A DNA stretch of 14,146 nucleotides from an uncultured Clostridia bacterium (GCA_934615235.1 CAKTTL010000073.1:1-14146), one strand, 5' to 3'. Shown: positions 1 to 7,270, counted from the first letter of the stretch. Program-made: numbers and translations. The notes: generated by a model from the letters alone, not told the origin.

Positions 1-62
1 AATTTCGCTGTTCGGGTGTCCTAAAACCATTGATATTACTGTGTTTTTTGAAAAATGCTGTA

Positions 63-1496
63 TCACCACTCGCACCATGGCGGCTTTGGCAATTCTTCGA
101 CAAACCGACTATATTTTTCAAGATCGATCCTGCCAGGAACTCCTTCCTGCCATATGTCTCCCGTCAAATCTTCGCGATAACTTTGCGGATAACTGATAAC
201 CGCATCAATCAAATGTTCTTTCGCCCACGTCTCCATATCCACGCCAACATAACGGCAATCATAAATCGAATACAAACCGCGCGCATGGATTCGCACATGC
301 CTCTCCAGAAAGCGCTCATCCAATGCTTTACGAAGTCGACGAACAAATCCTGTCATAATCTCACATCGGAGAGCAATTACCCGCGGATCTTCAGAAGGTA
401 TTTCACAAATATTTTCACCATACCGTTTCTGGAATGCATCGATAAGAGGTTGTTCAAACAATGTATAAGGTACGCCCCGGTTATACATCATCTCCACTGC
501 ATCAAACCCATCCGCCGCAAGCCGAAGGAACATAGAAATAATATAATCCTGCGTTTCCGGATACGCATAGCTCATCGCATCAACGATATGCCCATCCCGG
601 TCAACGCAGCGAAGCTGAGGATGCGCATGTCGGAAACTATTTTCAAAATACATTTCGTCCCATGTACACTCCACTCCCCATGCGCCCATCCGATGCGATG
701 CACACATCTTGAGTCCCACCTCATGACCGCGCCGGACAAGACCTTGCAGCATTTCATCCGTATAGCTTTTCAGTCCATCCTGGCATTCCTTATGCAGTAA
801 ACGCGAAAACGGGAATTGTTCAAACGGAACATCCGGTTTACCGTCAAAAGAATACAAGTTTTCAACCGAAAGCCATTCCACATCGCTTTGTTCATAAACC
901 TGCGCGGCAATTTCCCACTCTTCCTGTTTTGTTGGATGAACCGCATAAGCCATGCAATGCATATCATTAGTTGCATAAATGCAACGATGGGAATCGTCCA
1001 TCTGATCCGCTTTAAAGTCTTCGACCTCTTTTTCTGTCATCGGCTCAAAACGAATCCAGGCAATATTTGCATCTGTCAGCGAATCAAGGACGAAGCAGCC
1101 TCTTTCGAACCGTGAGATTTCCACAGCTTCTCCCGTCATATCCGCACACTTCCAAAAGCTTTCTTCCACCCCTCCCGCGCCAGGGACTCCGCCGTCAGGG
1201 TTAAACACCGTGCGCGCAGGATCACCAGTCAGGCGAATCGGGAGCACGTTTTTACGCCAGTCAGAATTATTAAAAACAGCCAACCCAACATAAATGCGAT
1301 GCCAGCCGGTTAATGCAGGGTTCAGGTAAACAGGTTCCGGCCGATTCTCATTCATAGCCGTAAGCAGCGTTCCCTGAACACCGGCTACTTCATAGGAGAT
1401 AGCGTTCCATTTTCCTAAAATACGCTGGTCGCTAATACGATCAGACGGAGTACAAACCGCCGCAAGATCAGCAAAAAGAATCCCGTCAGGTTTCAA
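63..1496 (-). CDS. Cytosolic GH10-like (TIM-barrel) glycoside hydrolase family protein, possibly 3'-truncated
   Basis: The 477-residue product starts at a TTG (1494-1496) placed 8 bases after AAGGGAG; the longer TTG reading from 1514 would have the ribosome binding site inside the coding region. Residues about 1-160 look like a beta-rich N-terminal domain (RIYVGL, IAWIRFEP). From about 170 the protein reads as a TIM barrel of the 'family 10-like' glycosidase group: YATNDMH near 174, GHEVGLKM near 257-264, GFDAVEMMYNRG near 330-341 with Glu335 as a possible acidic active-site residue, and GVDMETWAKEHLIDAVISYP near 418-437. These are family-level resemblances recalled, not searched. There is no signal peptide, so it should act in the cytosol on an imported glycan. 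It is divergent from nanE and shares its control region, with an operator copy next to its own promoter. The stop at 63-65 comes soon after the last barrel strand I recognise. Both other minus-strand frames stay open to the window edge, so a frameshifted or degraded 3' end is possible. The substrate is unknown. Confidence 0.7.
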   Translation of the reverse strand: MKPDGILFADLAAVCTPSDRISDQRILGKWNAISYEVAGVQGTLLTAMNENRPEPVYLNPALTGWHRIYVGLAVFNNSDWRKNVLPIRLTGDPARTVFNPDGGVPGAGGVEESFWKCADMTGEAVEISRFERGCFVLDSLTDANIAWIRFEPMTEKEVEDFKADQMDDSHRCIYATNDMHCMAYAVHPTKQEEWEIAAQVYEQSDVEWLSVENLYSFDGKPDVPFEQFPFSRLLHKECQDGLKSYTDEMLQGLVRRGHEVGLKMCASHRMGAWGVECTWDEMYFENSFRHAHPQLRCVDRDGHIVDAMSYAYPETQDYIISMFLRLAADGFDAVEMMYNRGVPYTLFEQPLIDAFQKRYGENICEIPSEDPRVIALRCEIMTGFVRRLRKALDERFLERHVRIHARGLYSIYDCRYVGVDMETWAKEHLIDAVISYPQSYREDLTGDIWQEGVPGRIDLEKYSRFVEELPKPPWCEW

Positions 1497-1504
1497 AATT
1501 TCCA

Positions 1505-1511
1505 CTCCCTT
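1505..1511 (-). promoter_or_regulatory. Ribosome binding site that fixes the hydrolase start
   Basis: AAGGGAG on the minus strand lies 8 bases before the TTG at 1496. It supports that TTG over the upstream in-frame TTG at 1514. Confidence 0.6.
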
Positions 1512-1559
1512 CAAAATATAAATCAGTTTTTTAACGCACTTTTTTACTTTTCATCTGAT

Positions 1560-1588
1560 ATCTTAGCGTCGGGCGAATCCGAATTCAA
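1560..1588 (-). promoter_or_regulatory. Sigma-A type promoter of the hydrolase gene
   Basis: On the minus strand TTGAAT (1583-1588) and TAAGAT (1560-1565) are separated by 17 bases. Transcription would start about 55 bases before the TTG start codon. The operator copy at 1596-1622 lies 7 bases upstream of this -35 box. Confidence 0.5.
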
Positions 1589-1595
1589 CATTTGA

Positions 1596-1622
1596 ATGCG
1601 CGTTTTTTTATATGCTAATGCT
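1596..1622 (+). promoter_or_regulatory. Predicted regulator operator, copy 1
   Basis: ATGCGC-N17-TGC, with a T-rich run after the first half-site and AATGC as the second. It is the weakest of the four copies in its AT-rich centre. It sits next to the leftward hydrolase promoter, in the opposite orientation relative to transcription, and 92 bases upstream of copy 2. It could serve the hydrolase gene or act together with copy 2. Confidence 0.5.
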
Positions 1623-1687
1623 CTTTCTATTTCATTTTCACGGAGCATAAAAGCGGTTATTCGTTACTGCTCCATCCTTTTAACATA

Positions 1688-1714
1688 ATGCGCAAAATTC
1701 TTTAAAAATTTGCG
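1688..1714 (+). promoter_or_regulatory. Predicted regulator operator, copy 2 (nanE)
   Basis: ATGCGC-N17-TGCG, with AAAAA in the same register as copies 3 and 4. It ends 11 bases before the candidate -35 box of the nanE promoter, a position suited to an activator touching RNA polymerase. It also contains an imperfect dyad, CGCAAAATT (1691-1699) against AATTTGCG (1707-1714). Confidence 0.6.
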
Positions 1715-1725
1715 TTTTTTCATGC

Positions 1726-1754
1726 TTGATATTGTTCAATCGTCATGCTATTCT
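1726..1754 (+). promoter_or_regulatory. nanE promoter
   Basis: TTGATA (1726-1731), a 17-base spacer, then TATTCT (1749-1754). An overlapping alternative is TTGTTC (1732-1737), 16 bases, TATACA (1754-1759). Either gives a leader of roughly 100 bases before the nanE ATG. Confidence 0.5.
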
Positions 1755-1867
1755 ATACAAAATGAAACAAAATTTCTCGGAATAATTGCGAACATTGTTC
1801 TGTTCAATTCTTTATTCAATATAACCATCGTTTTGTATTTCAATAACTGAAAAGGAGTAATGTTTCA

Positions 1868-2566
1868 ATGACTAAACAGGAATTATTTCATATCATGAAG
1901 GGAACGATTATCGTCTCTTGTCAGGCGACTCCAGGGGAACCATTATACGAGAAAGATCGCTCTGTTATGTATCTGATGGCTCGCGCAGCCAAACAAGCCG
2001 GTGCAAAAATGATCCGCACCAGTTCGGTGCGAGATATCGTGGAAATAAAAGAAGAAACCGGTCTGCCTGTCATTGGCTTGATTAAACGCGAATATCCAGG
2101 CTATACCGGACGTATCACCATGACAATGCGCGAAGTCGACGAATGTATGCAGGCAATGGCGGATATCGTCTCAATCGACTGCACCAATTGTACTCGCGGC
2201 GACAACTTGTCTCCCTCTGAATTCCTAAAACAAGTTAAAGAAAAATACCCAAATATCATTATAATGGCAGATTGCGCCACCTATGATGAAGCAATTGCGG
2301 CCTATCAAGCCGGTGCTGATCTTGTCGGCACAACGATGAATGGCTATACCCCTCAAACAGCAGATTACAATGACGGTCCAAACTTCGAATTGGTGCAGCA
2401 GCTTGCTCATACGCTTCCTTGTCCTGTAATTGCCGAAGGACGTATATATACCCCTGAACAGGCTCAGAAAATGCTTGCGCTTGGAGCCTGGGCCGTCGTC
2501 GTCGGCGGCGCAATTACTCGACCTCTTGAAATCGCCGGACGTTTCTTTGCCGCGCTTCATAAATGA
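1868..2566 (+). CDS. nanE: N-acetylmannosamine-6-phosphate 2-epimerase (NanE)
   Basis: The 232-residue TIM-barrel enzyme converts ManNAc-6-phosphate to GlcNAc-6-phosphate in the cytosol, the step that feeds sialic acid into amino-sugar catabolism. Family landmarks in order: IIVSCQA (14-20), PVIGLIKREYPG (67-78) with the expected catalytic Lys73, MADCAT (133-138), GADLVGTTMNGYT (149-161), PVIAEGR (186-192) with the expected catalytic Glu190, and VVVGGAITRP (210-219) for the phosphate-binding end. Length matches the family (about 220-235). The usual GIRAN stretch is MIRTS here (48-52); the Arg is kept. The ATG follows AAAGGAG at 10 bases. nanK begins 12 bases after the stop, so the two should be co-transcribed. 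Predicted to be switched by the operator just upstream of its promoter. Confidence 0.93.
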   Translation: MTKQELFHIMKGTIIVSCQATPGEPLYEKDRSVMYLMARAAKQAGAKMIRTSSVRDIVEIKEETGLPVIGLIKREYPGYTGRITMTMREVDECMQAMADIVSIDCTNCTRGDNLSPSEFLKQVKEKYPNIIIMADCATYDEAIAAYQAGADLVGTTMNGYTPQTADYNDGPNFELVQQLAHTLPCPVIAEGRIYTPEQAQKMLALGAWAVVVGGAITRPLEIAGRFFAALHK

Positions 2567-2578
2567 TGGAGGATTAAT

Positions 2579-3484
2579 ATGATTCTTGCGATTGATATCG
2601 GCGGCACAAATGTAAAAATGGGGCTTGTTGACCATAATGGGAAAATACACGCTTTTTCAGAAGCGGCTGCTAATTTTGATGAATATAAGACCCCCATTCT
2701 TTCTACCGTGTTACGCCAGTCAAAATTGTTTATAAAGCGCGCGCAAGCGCGCATAGAAGGAATCGCCGTTTCCGCTACTGGACAAATTGACACCTGCACT
2801 GGAACAGTCATTGGCGGAAACGGCAGTATCCCCAATTACATTGGCTCGCAAATCAAAAAGACTCTCGAAGATGAGTTTAGCGTAAACGCATGGGTACTCA
2901 ATGACGCAAATGCCGCTGTACTAGGCGAATGTTTCGCAGGACGTGCTCGCGGCCTTCAAAACGTATTAATGTTAACGCTTGGCACAGGTGTCGGCGGCGG
3001 ACTCGTTTTGAATGGAGAAATCTACAAAGGATCGCGCGGTATTGCAGGTGAACTCGGTCACTTTTCTCTTTATCAGGATGGACCACGCTGTACATGCGGA
3101 AAACGCGGCTGCTTAGAACAATATGCATCCACAAGCGCTCTTGTGCGTCGTGCGCAGCAAATAACAGGCGATAACACCTTGACCAGCCGAGCGATCTTTG
3201 CGCTTGCGGAAAGCGGAGATACTGTTTTTATTAAAATTCTTCACGAATGGATTGTTGACATCGCCGCCGGAATAACCGGTTTAGTACATATTTTCAATCC
3301 TGAAATGGTACTTATCGGCGGCGGCGTCAGCGCACAAGAAGAATTGTTGATTCAACCGCTGCGCAAGCATGTACTTGCAGGGGTAATGCCGTGCTTTGCA
3401 GAAGGCCTTTCAGTCGAACGCGCCACTTTAGGCAACGACGCCGGAATGATCGGTGCGGTAAAATTTTATTTAGATAACCAATAA
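2579..3484 (+). CDS. nanK: ROK-family kinase, probable N-acetylmannosamine kinase (NanK)
   Basis: A 301-residue ROK sugar kinase with all family motifs: the phosphate-binding DIGGTNVK (6-13), NDANAA (108-113) with Asp109 as the expected catalytic base, GTGVGGG (135-141), GELGH (157-161), the zinc motif built from His161 and Cys171, Cys173 and Cys178 (CTCGKRGC), and LIGGGVSA (245-252). Length is typical. The ROK fold alone does not separate ManNAc kinases from glucokinases or fructokinases. The ManNAc assignment comes from sitting 12 bases after nanE and in a locus with nanA. The product would phosphorylate ManNAc at C6 with ATP in the cytosol to give the NanE substrate. GGAGG lies 7 bases before the ATG. 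No terminator is visible after the stop. Confidence 0.85.
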   Translation: MILAIDIGGTNVKMGLVDHNGKIHAFSEAAANFDEYKTPILSTVLRQSKLFIKRAQARIEGIAVSATGQIDTCTGTVIGGNGSIPNYIGSQIKKTLEDEFSVNAWVLNDANAAVLGECFAGRARGLQNVLMLTLGTGVGGGLVLNGEIYKGSRGIAGELGHFSLYQDGPRCTCGKRGCLEQYASTSALVRRAQQITGDNTLTSRAIFALAESGDTVFIKILHEWIVDIAAGITGLVHIFNPEMVLIGGGVSAQEELLIQPLRKHVLAGVMPCFAEGLSVERATLGNDAGMIGAVKFYLDNQ

Positions 3485-3518
3485 ATTCCCTTTCACGCAC
3501 ATTGATTATATCAACCAA

Positions 3519-3545
3519 ATGCGCGCCATGTTCCAAAAAAATGCG
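3519..3545 (+). promoter_or_regulatory. Predicted regulator operator, copy 3 (transporter)
   Basis: ATGCGC-N9-CAAAAAAATGCG. It shares 17 fixed bases, in identical register, with the copy in front of nanA. It ends 10 bases before the candidate -35 box of the transporter promoter. Confidence 0.65.
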
Positions 3546-3555
3546 TGCATTCGAA

Positions 3556-3584
3556 TTGCGCCGTTCAGGTATGACTGTTATACT
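3556..3584 (+). promoter_or_regulatory. Promoter of the ABC transporter operon
   Basis: A weak -35 TTGCGC (3556-3561), 17-base spacer, and -10 TATACT (3579-3584) preceded by TGT, giving an extended -10. The poor -35 next to an upstream operator fits activator-dependent transcription. Confidence 0.55.
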
Positions 3585-3663
3585 ATATTCAGTTCAGATG
3601 ATAAGCAAATTTACCATTGACAACTTTGGATTGTTTGCTTATGTTTATTTACTTATGGAACAG

Positions 3664-3670
3664 AAAGGAG
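3664..3670 (+). promoter_or_regulatory. Ribosome binding site of the first permease, with an off-frame ATG
   Basis: AAAGGAG is 12 bases before the in-frame ATG at 3683, a long spacing. An out-of-frame ATG at 3675 is only 4 bases away and would open a 26-codon reading frame overlapping the permease start. This could be chance or a translational brake. Confidence 0.45.
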
Positions 3671-3682
3671 TTTAATGATCAA

Positions 3683-4618
3683 ATGTACATACAGAATCGT
3701 TGCAGAACAAACTTGGGACGACAATTCAAGCGGCATATTCCATGTTATCTTTTTTTGATATTGCCGCTTGCACAAGTAATTATTTTTAATTACTTTCCAA
3801 TGTATGGCATTCAGATCGCATTTAAGAAGTTTGTCATAGCGCGTGGAATCACGGGGAGTCCATGGGTTGGATTAAAGCATTTTACAAAGCTATTTAATGA
3901 TCCTGCCTTCTACTCCGTACTTCGCAACACACTACGATTAAGTTTTTTAGGGTTGGTTATTAATTTTCCATTCACTATTATCTTCGCATTGTTATTAAAT
4001 GAGATTGGTAATGCAAAGTTTAAGCGAATCTCCCAGACTATTACTTATATGCCCCATTTTCTTTCCTGGGTTGTCGTTGGAAACTTTGTTTTTCAGCTTC
4101 TTTCTCCTTCAAACGGTGTTGTTAATGCAATCCTCCTCAAACTCGGAGTAATTGATAAACCGATTTATTTTGTTATTCAGGAAAGCGTTTTCACTCCGAT
4201 GTATATTATTTCCACATTGTGGAAGGAAGTAGGTTGGGGCAGCATTATTTATCTCGCGACCATCGCCGGTATCGATCCCAGCCTTTATGAAGCGGCAGTT
4301 ATCGATGGCGCCGGCCGATTCCAGAAGGTTTTGCATGTCACCATTCCGGCTATTTTGCCAACGGTAAGCACTTTGTTTATTTTACAGATCGGCAGTATAA
4401 TGAACGTTGGCTTTGACCCGATTTTCAACCTTTACACCGAAGGAACCTACAGCGTTGCGGACGTTATTTCTACGTTCGTATACCGCAGAGGACTTGTAGA
4501 AGCTAAGTACGATTATACCACTGCTATCGGCTTGTTCCAGAATTTAATCGGATTTGCGCTTGTGCTCTTTGGCAATTTCATTGCTAAAAAAGCGGATCCC
4601 GATTTCAGGATTATGTAA
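3683..4618 (+). CDS. Sugar ABC transporter permease, LplB type (CUT1)
   Basis: The 311-residue membrane protein has about six hydrophobic segments, the first near residues 22-38 followed by NYFPMYGIQIAFKKF (36-50), typical of LplB-like permeases. The cytoplasmic EAA loop that contacts the ATPase is EAAVIDGAGRFQKVLHVTIP (203-222). The ATG at 3683 is chosen: the longer TTG reading from 3617 would put the AAAGGAG inside the gene. It is the first gene of a permease-permease-binding protein operon. The second permease starts 15 bases after the stop. Sialic acid or a sialylated glycan is the inferred cargo, from the neighbouring nan genes and a shared operator; the family itself carries many sugars. 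It is AT-richer than the binding-protein gene. Confidence 0.88.
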   Translation: MYIQNRCRTNLGRQFKRHIPCYLFLILPLAQVIIFNYFPMYGIQIAFKKFVIARGITGSPWVGLKHFTKLFNDPAFYSVLRNTLRLSFLGLVINFPFTIIFALLLNEIGNAKFKRISQTITYMPHFLSWVVVGNFVFQLLSPSNGVVNAILLKLGVIDKPIYFVIQESVFTPMYIISTLWKEVGWGSIIYLATIAGIDPSLYEAAVIDGAGRFQKVLHVTIPAILPTVSTLFILQIGSIMNVGFDPIFNLYTEGTYSVADVISTFVYRRGLVEAKYDYTTAIGLFQNLIGFALVLFGNFIAKKADPDFRIM

Positions 4619-4621
4619 AAG

Positions 4622-4628
4622 AAGGTGA
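4622..4628 (+). promoter_or_regulatory. Ribosome binding site that fixes the second permease start
   Basis: AAGGTGA lies 5 bases before GTG 4634-4636. The alternative in-frame GTG at 4625 falls inside this site. Confidence 0.55.
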
Positions 4629-4633
4629 GAGAA

Positions 4634-5548
4634 GTGAAGAAAAACGCTTTTCATATTCGTCATTTTATCGGCAGCAGAATTTTCGATTTTGTTAATTATG
4701 CCTTCTTTACCCTGTTTTGCCTTTTTATCCTCTTTCCATTTTGGGATCTTATCGTCAAATCGTTTTCTCGCGCGCAGGACGTTAGCATTGCCAGTTTGAA
4801 CCTCTGGCCTAAAAATTTGTGTTTTGATTCTTATAAATACTGTTTTGGCAATCGACTGATTGGTATTGGTTTTCGCAATACTATTCTCAGAACCATCCTG
4901 GCCAGCACATATCACCTGCTAGTATGCAGCCTTGCAGCTTTCGCTTTGACACGCACTGAAATGCCTTTGCGCAAACCAGTTACTCTGATCTTCCTAATTA
5001 CAATGTTTTTTTCGGGCGGTCTGATCCCGACCTACTTGAATATGAAAAACCTTGGTCTTACCAATAAGTTCTGGGTCTATGTCATTCCAGGCGGTTTCAG
5101 CATGTATGACACGATTATCATTCGCAACTATTTCTTTTCGATTGATCGATCGATGGAGGAATCCGCATCAATTGATGGCGCTTCAATGTTGCAGGTATTA
5201 TTCAAAATTATTCTGCCCCTTTCTACGCCGGTTTTGGCGACCGTTGGTCTTTGGCAGCTGGTCGGTAATTGGAATGCATGGTTCGATAATCTTATTTATG
5301 TCAAATCGGATAATTTAATCACATTACAGTATCTTTTGCGGAGAATGACTGTAAATATATCAGACTTGACGCAAAACCTGAACAGTTCCTTGGCAAATAC
5401 ACTCGATCAAGTTAATGCAGGTTCGTACACATCCGAAACGATTATTGCAGCCACAACAGTAATCATTCTTTTCCCGATTATGTGTACCTATCCATTTTTG
5501 CAGAAATTCTTTGTGAAGGGTATTATGCTTGGCGCAGTAAAAGGATAA
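4634..5548 (+). CDS. Sugar ABC transporter permease, YtcP/LplC type (CUT1)
   Basis: The 304-residue product is the partner of the upstream permease. A long hydrophobic segment at about 20-42 is followed by further membrane segments, including LIFLITMFFSGGLIPTYLNM (about 118-137), characteristic of the YtcP/LplC group. The EAA-type loop is EESASIDGASMLQVLFKIIL (about 165-184), and the C-terminus ends KGIMLGAVKG as is usual for this family. The start chosen is GTG 4634; GTG 4625 is the alternative. Together the two permeases form the membrane channel. The ATPase is not encoded nearby, so the pair probably uses a shared MsmK/UgpC-type ATPase from elsewhere in the genome, as many CUT1 systems do. 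Confidence 0.88.
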   Translation: MKKNAFHIRHFIGSRIFDFVNYAFFTLFCLFILFPFWDLIVKSFSRAQDVSIASLNLWPKNLCFDSYKYCFGNRLIGIGFRNTILRTILASTYHLLVCSLAAFALTRTEMPLRKPVTLIFLITMFFSGGLIPTYLNMKNLGLTNKFWVYVIPGGFSMYDTIIIRNYFFSIDRSMEESASIDGASMLQVLFKIILPLSTPVLATVGLWQLVGNWNAWFDNLIYVKSDNLITLQYLLRRMTVNISDLTQNLNSSLANTLDQVNAGSYTSETIIAATTVIILFPIMCTYPFLQKFFVKGIMLGAVKG

Positions 5549-5628
5549 CAAAGCTTGGATATTGACCTAAGAAAGGAGGATATTTTTTCCACAATGTTAT
5601 CCTTGTTTTAATAAAAAGGAGGAAAATT
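5549..5628 (+). promoter_or_regulatory. Intercistronic leader of the binding-protein gene with two Shine-Dalgarno sequences
   Basis: The 80-base gap has a strong GAAAGGAGGA (5571-5580) with no gene at normal distance, then the functional AAAAAGGAGG directly before the binding-protein ATG. A weak stem GGATA/TATCC (5578-5582 with 5598-5602) lies between, and TCCTT (5600-5604) could pair with the second site. It may set the high binding-protein to permease ratio; this is inference. Confidence 0.3.
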
Positions 5629-7215
5629 ATGAAACGGTTTCTTGCTATTTTGCTCATCTCATTGATGATTTTTTCTTGCGCTACTGTAAACGCAGAAGAA
5701 CAGACTACTATTTCTTTCTACTCGATCGGTTGCGGCCTTTTCGACGATGACGCCTACGTTCAGAAGTATATTGAAAGCAATCTCAATATCAAACTCGACG
5801 TTCGTCATGTCTCCCATACCGACAATGAAGCAGTCAACCTGATGTTCAGTTCCGGTGAAATGCCTGATCTTGCATGGACCGGGAAAAGCTGGAGCGAGTT
5901 GGACAGCAACGGATTGGTTCGTACTATTCCGGTTGAAATGGTTAAAGAATATGTCCCTGGCCTTATGGACCTTTTCGAAAAGTATCCGCTTCTATACGCC
6001 ATGGCGCTTGATCCGAACGACGACACGCAGCTGCGTTGTATCCCCGATGTATGCAACTTCGTTGCCGACAACTTCCCGTCCTGCATTTTCCTTCGTTACG
6101 ATTGGATTAAGAAGCTTGGCATTGATCTCGGTGTGAACGTCGAACAGTTGACGGATACCTTCTTTATCTCTGATAAGGGCGTTTCTCTCGAGGTTTTCGA
6201 GCAAATTCTTCGCGGGTTTGTTAACAATGATCCTGATGGTAACGGTGAAAATGATACCGTCGGTCTCATGCGTGTTTGGGATAACGTATTCCTTCCCCCC
6301 TTCGGTATTCGTTATAATGCGAACATGAACATCGATGGTAAATTGACGGATTGGTTTGTTAACCCCGCAATGAAAGATGTTCTGACTTATGTTCAGAGCC
6401 TTTACTCCGAAGGACTGATCTATCCTGAAATTTTCACTGTGCAGTGGGGGCAGGATTGGGAATACGTCAACAATGAAAAGTGTGGTATTTGGACCGGTCT
6501 GAATCCCGGCGCCCTCGATAGCTGGGCCTCCGGTCGTCCGCCGCTCTCTCTTTGGAACCAACATCCCGAAGCGGAGGTCATCGTCATTCCTGGCATCACT
6601 GACGCAGATGGAAAAGTTAATTATACGAAAGAATTTTCTCCGAATCGCGGGGAAAGCGGCTTCATTAACGCAAACGTTTCCGATGAACACCTGATCGAAG
6701 TATTGAAATTCTTTAACTGGTGCAACTTCAACGATGATCCTGAAGTAACTGCTACGCTGAACTATGGCGAAAAGGGCGTCGACTGGGATTGGGGCGAAGA
6801 CGGCCGTCCTGTTAAACTGTCTGACATCACCAACTCTTCTCGTGGTCAGAGCACGTTCAATCGCAACATGCAGACTGGCATTCTGAACGACTGGATTTGG
6901 TTTGAACCGCTGTATGAAACCGGCATGAAATACTACTACGACGGCATCTGGTGCGAGGATCTGGATTATACCTATAAGAAGGATATCCTTAGTGTTCGTC
7001 CGGAAGAAGCCGTTGACGTTGAAAACGAATATTCTGCCGACTGGGCTAATGTTCGCAACGCGTACTTCATGAAGGTGATCACTGGCGCCGCCAACGTGGA
7101 AGGTGATTGGGACAATTACCTTTCTGAAATGAGTCGCTTGAAGTATGACGAATACCTGGCCGGCTGGGATGACGTGAAACCCATTGCCAAATATCTGGAA
7201 GAATACACCAAATAA
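5629..7215 (+). CDS. Extracellular sugar-binding protein of the ABC importer (LplA-like)
   Basis: The 528-residue exported protein has an N-terminal signal: charged start MKRF, hydrophobic core (about 5-16), and a probable signal peptidase I site after VNA (22). Cys17 in IFSC is only a poor lipobox because of Phe before Ser, so membrane anchoring as a lipoprotein is uncertain. Mature features fit the large LplA-type solute-binding proteins: GEMPDLAW (76-83) in the first lobe, a calcium-loop-like DPDGNGENDT (201-210) often seen in these proteins, and a tryptophan-rich second half. Length (about 500-560) is normal. It is the last gene of the transporter operon, has the strongest ribosome binding site, and has higher G+C and more regular codon use than the permeases, as expected for an abundant protein. 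Cargo is inferred to be sialic acid or a sialylated sugar. Confidence 0.85.
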   Translation: MKRFLAILLISLMIFSCATVNAEEQTTISFYSIGCGLFDDDAYVQKYIESNLNIKLDVRHVSHTDNEAVNLMFSSGEMPDLAWTGKSWSELDSNGLVRTIPVEMVKEYVPGLMDLFEKYPLLYAMALDPNDDTQLRCIPDVCNFVADNFPSCIFLRYDWIKKLGIDLGVNVEQLTDTFFISDKGVSLEVFEQILRGFVNNDPDGNGENDTVGLMRVWDNVFLPPFGIRYNANMNIDGKLTDWFVNPAMKDVLTYVQSLYSEGLIYPEIFTVQWGQDWEYVNNEKCGIWTGLNPGALDSWASGRPPLSLWNQHPEAEVIVIPGITDADGKVNYTKEFSPNRGESGFINANVSDEHLIEVLKFFNWCNFNDDPEVTATLNYGEKGVDWDWGEDGRPVKLSDITNSSRGQSTFNRNMQTGILNDWIWFEPLYETGMKYYYDGIWCEDLDYTYKKDILSVRPEEAVDVENEYSADWANVRNAYFMKVITGAANVEGDWDNYLSEMSRLKYDEYLAGWDDVKPIAKYLEEYTK

Positions 7216-7220
7216 ATTAA

Positions 7221-7258
7221 TTTGAGTGCGGAATATTCAAGGATATTCCGCACTCAAA
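7221..7258. terminator. Perfect 16-bp inverted repeat between convergent genes
   Basis: TTTGAGTGCGGAATAT (7221-7236) and its exact complement (7243-7258) enclose a 6-base loop, starting 6 bases after the binding-protein stop. The rightward side lacks a T-run. The leftward side reads into an AT-rich tail, so it may end regulator transcripts or protect the 3' end of the binding-protein mRNA. Confidence 0.7.
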
Positions 7259-7270
7259 CATTTATCCGAG

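Larger units (their letters stand above)
1497..1867. other. Divergent control region between hydrolase gene and nanE
   Basis: This 371-base AT-rich gap has no credible ORF. It holds the leftward promoter of the hydrolase gene, two copies of the ATGCGC-N17-TGC motif whose starts are 92 bases apart, the rightward nanE promoter, and a nanE leader of about 100 bases ending in AAAGGAG ten bases before the ATG. The leader contains an 11-base dyad, GAACATTGTTC (1790-1800), of unknown meaning. Confidence 0.7.

Noticed and set aside
30..800. Plus-strand frame of 256 codons over the hydrolase gene
   Set aside because: Composition is unnatural and no ribosome binding site is present; the opposite strand carries recognisable protein motifs.
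1790..1800. Dyad GAACATTGTTC in the nanE leader
   Set aside because: It is short and matches no operator I can name. With a one-base centre it cannot form an RNA hairpin, and there is only one copy.
2127..2151. Another ATGCGC followed by TGC inside nanE
   Set aside because: The spacing is 16 bases, not 17, the centre is not AT-rich, and it lies within coding sequence, so it is probably chance.
5593..5611. Mini-ORF MLSLF between the second permease and the binding-protein gene
   Set aside because: It is five codons long and 14 bases from the nearest Shine-Dalgarno, with no amino-acid bias that would suggest an attenuator peptide.
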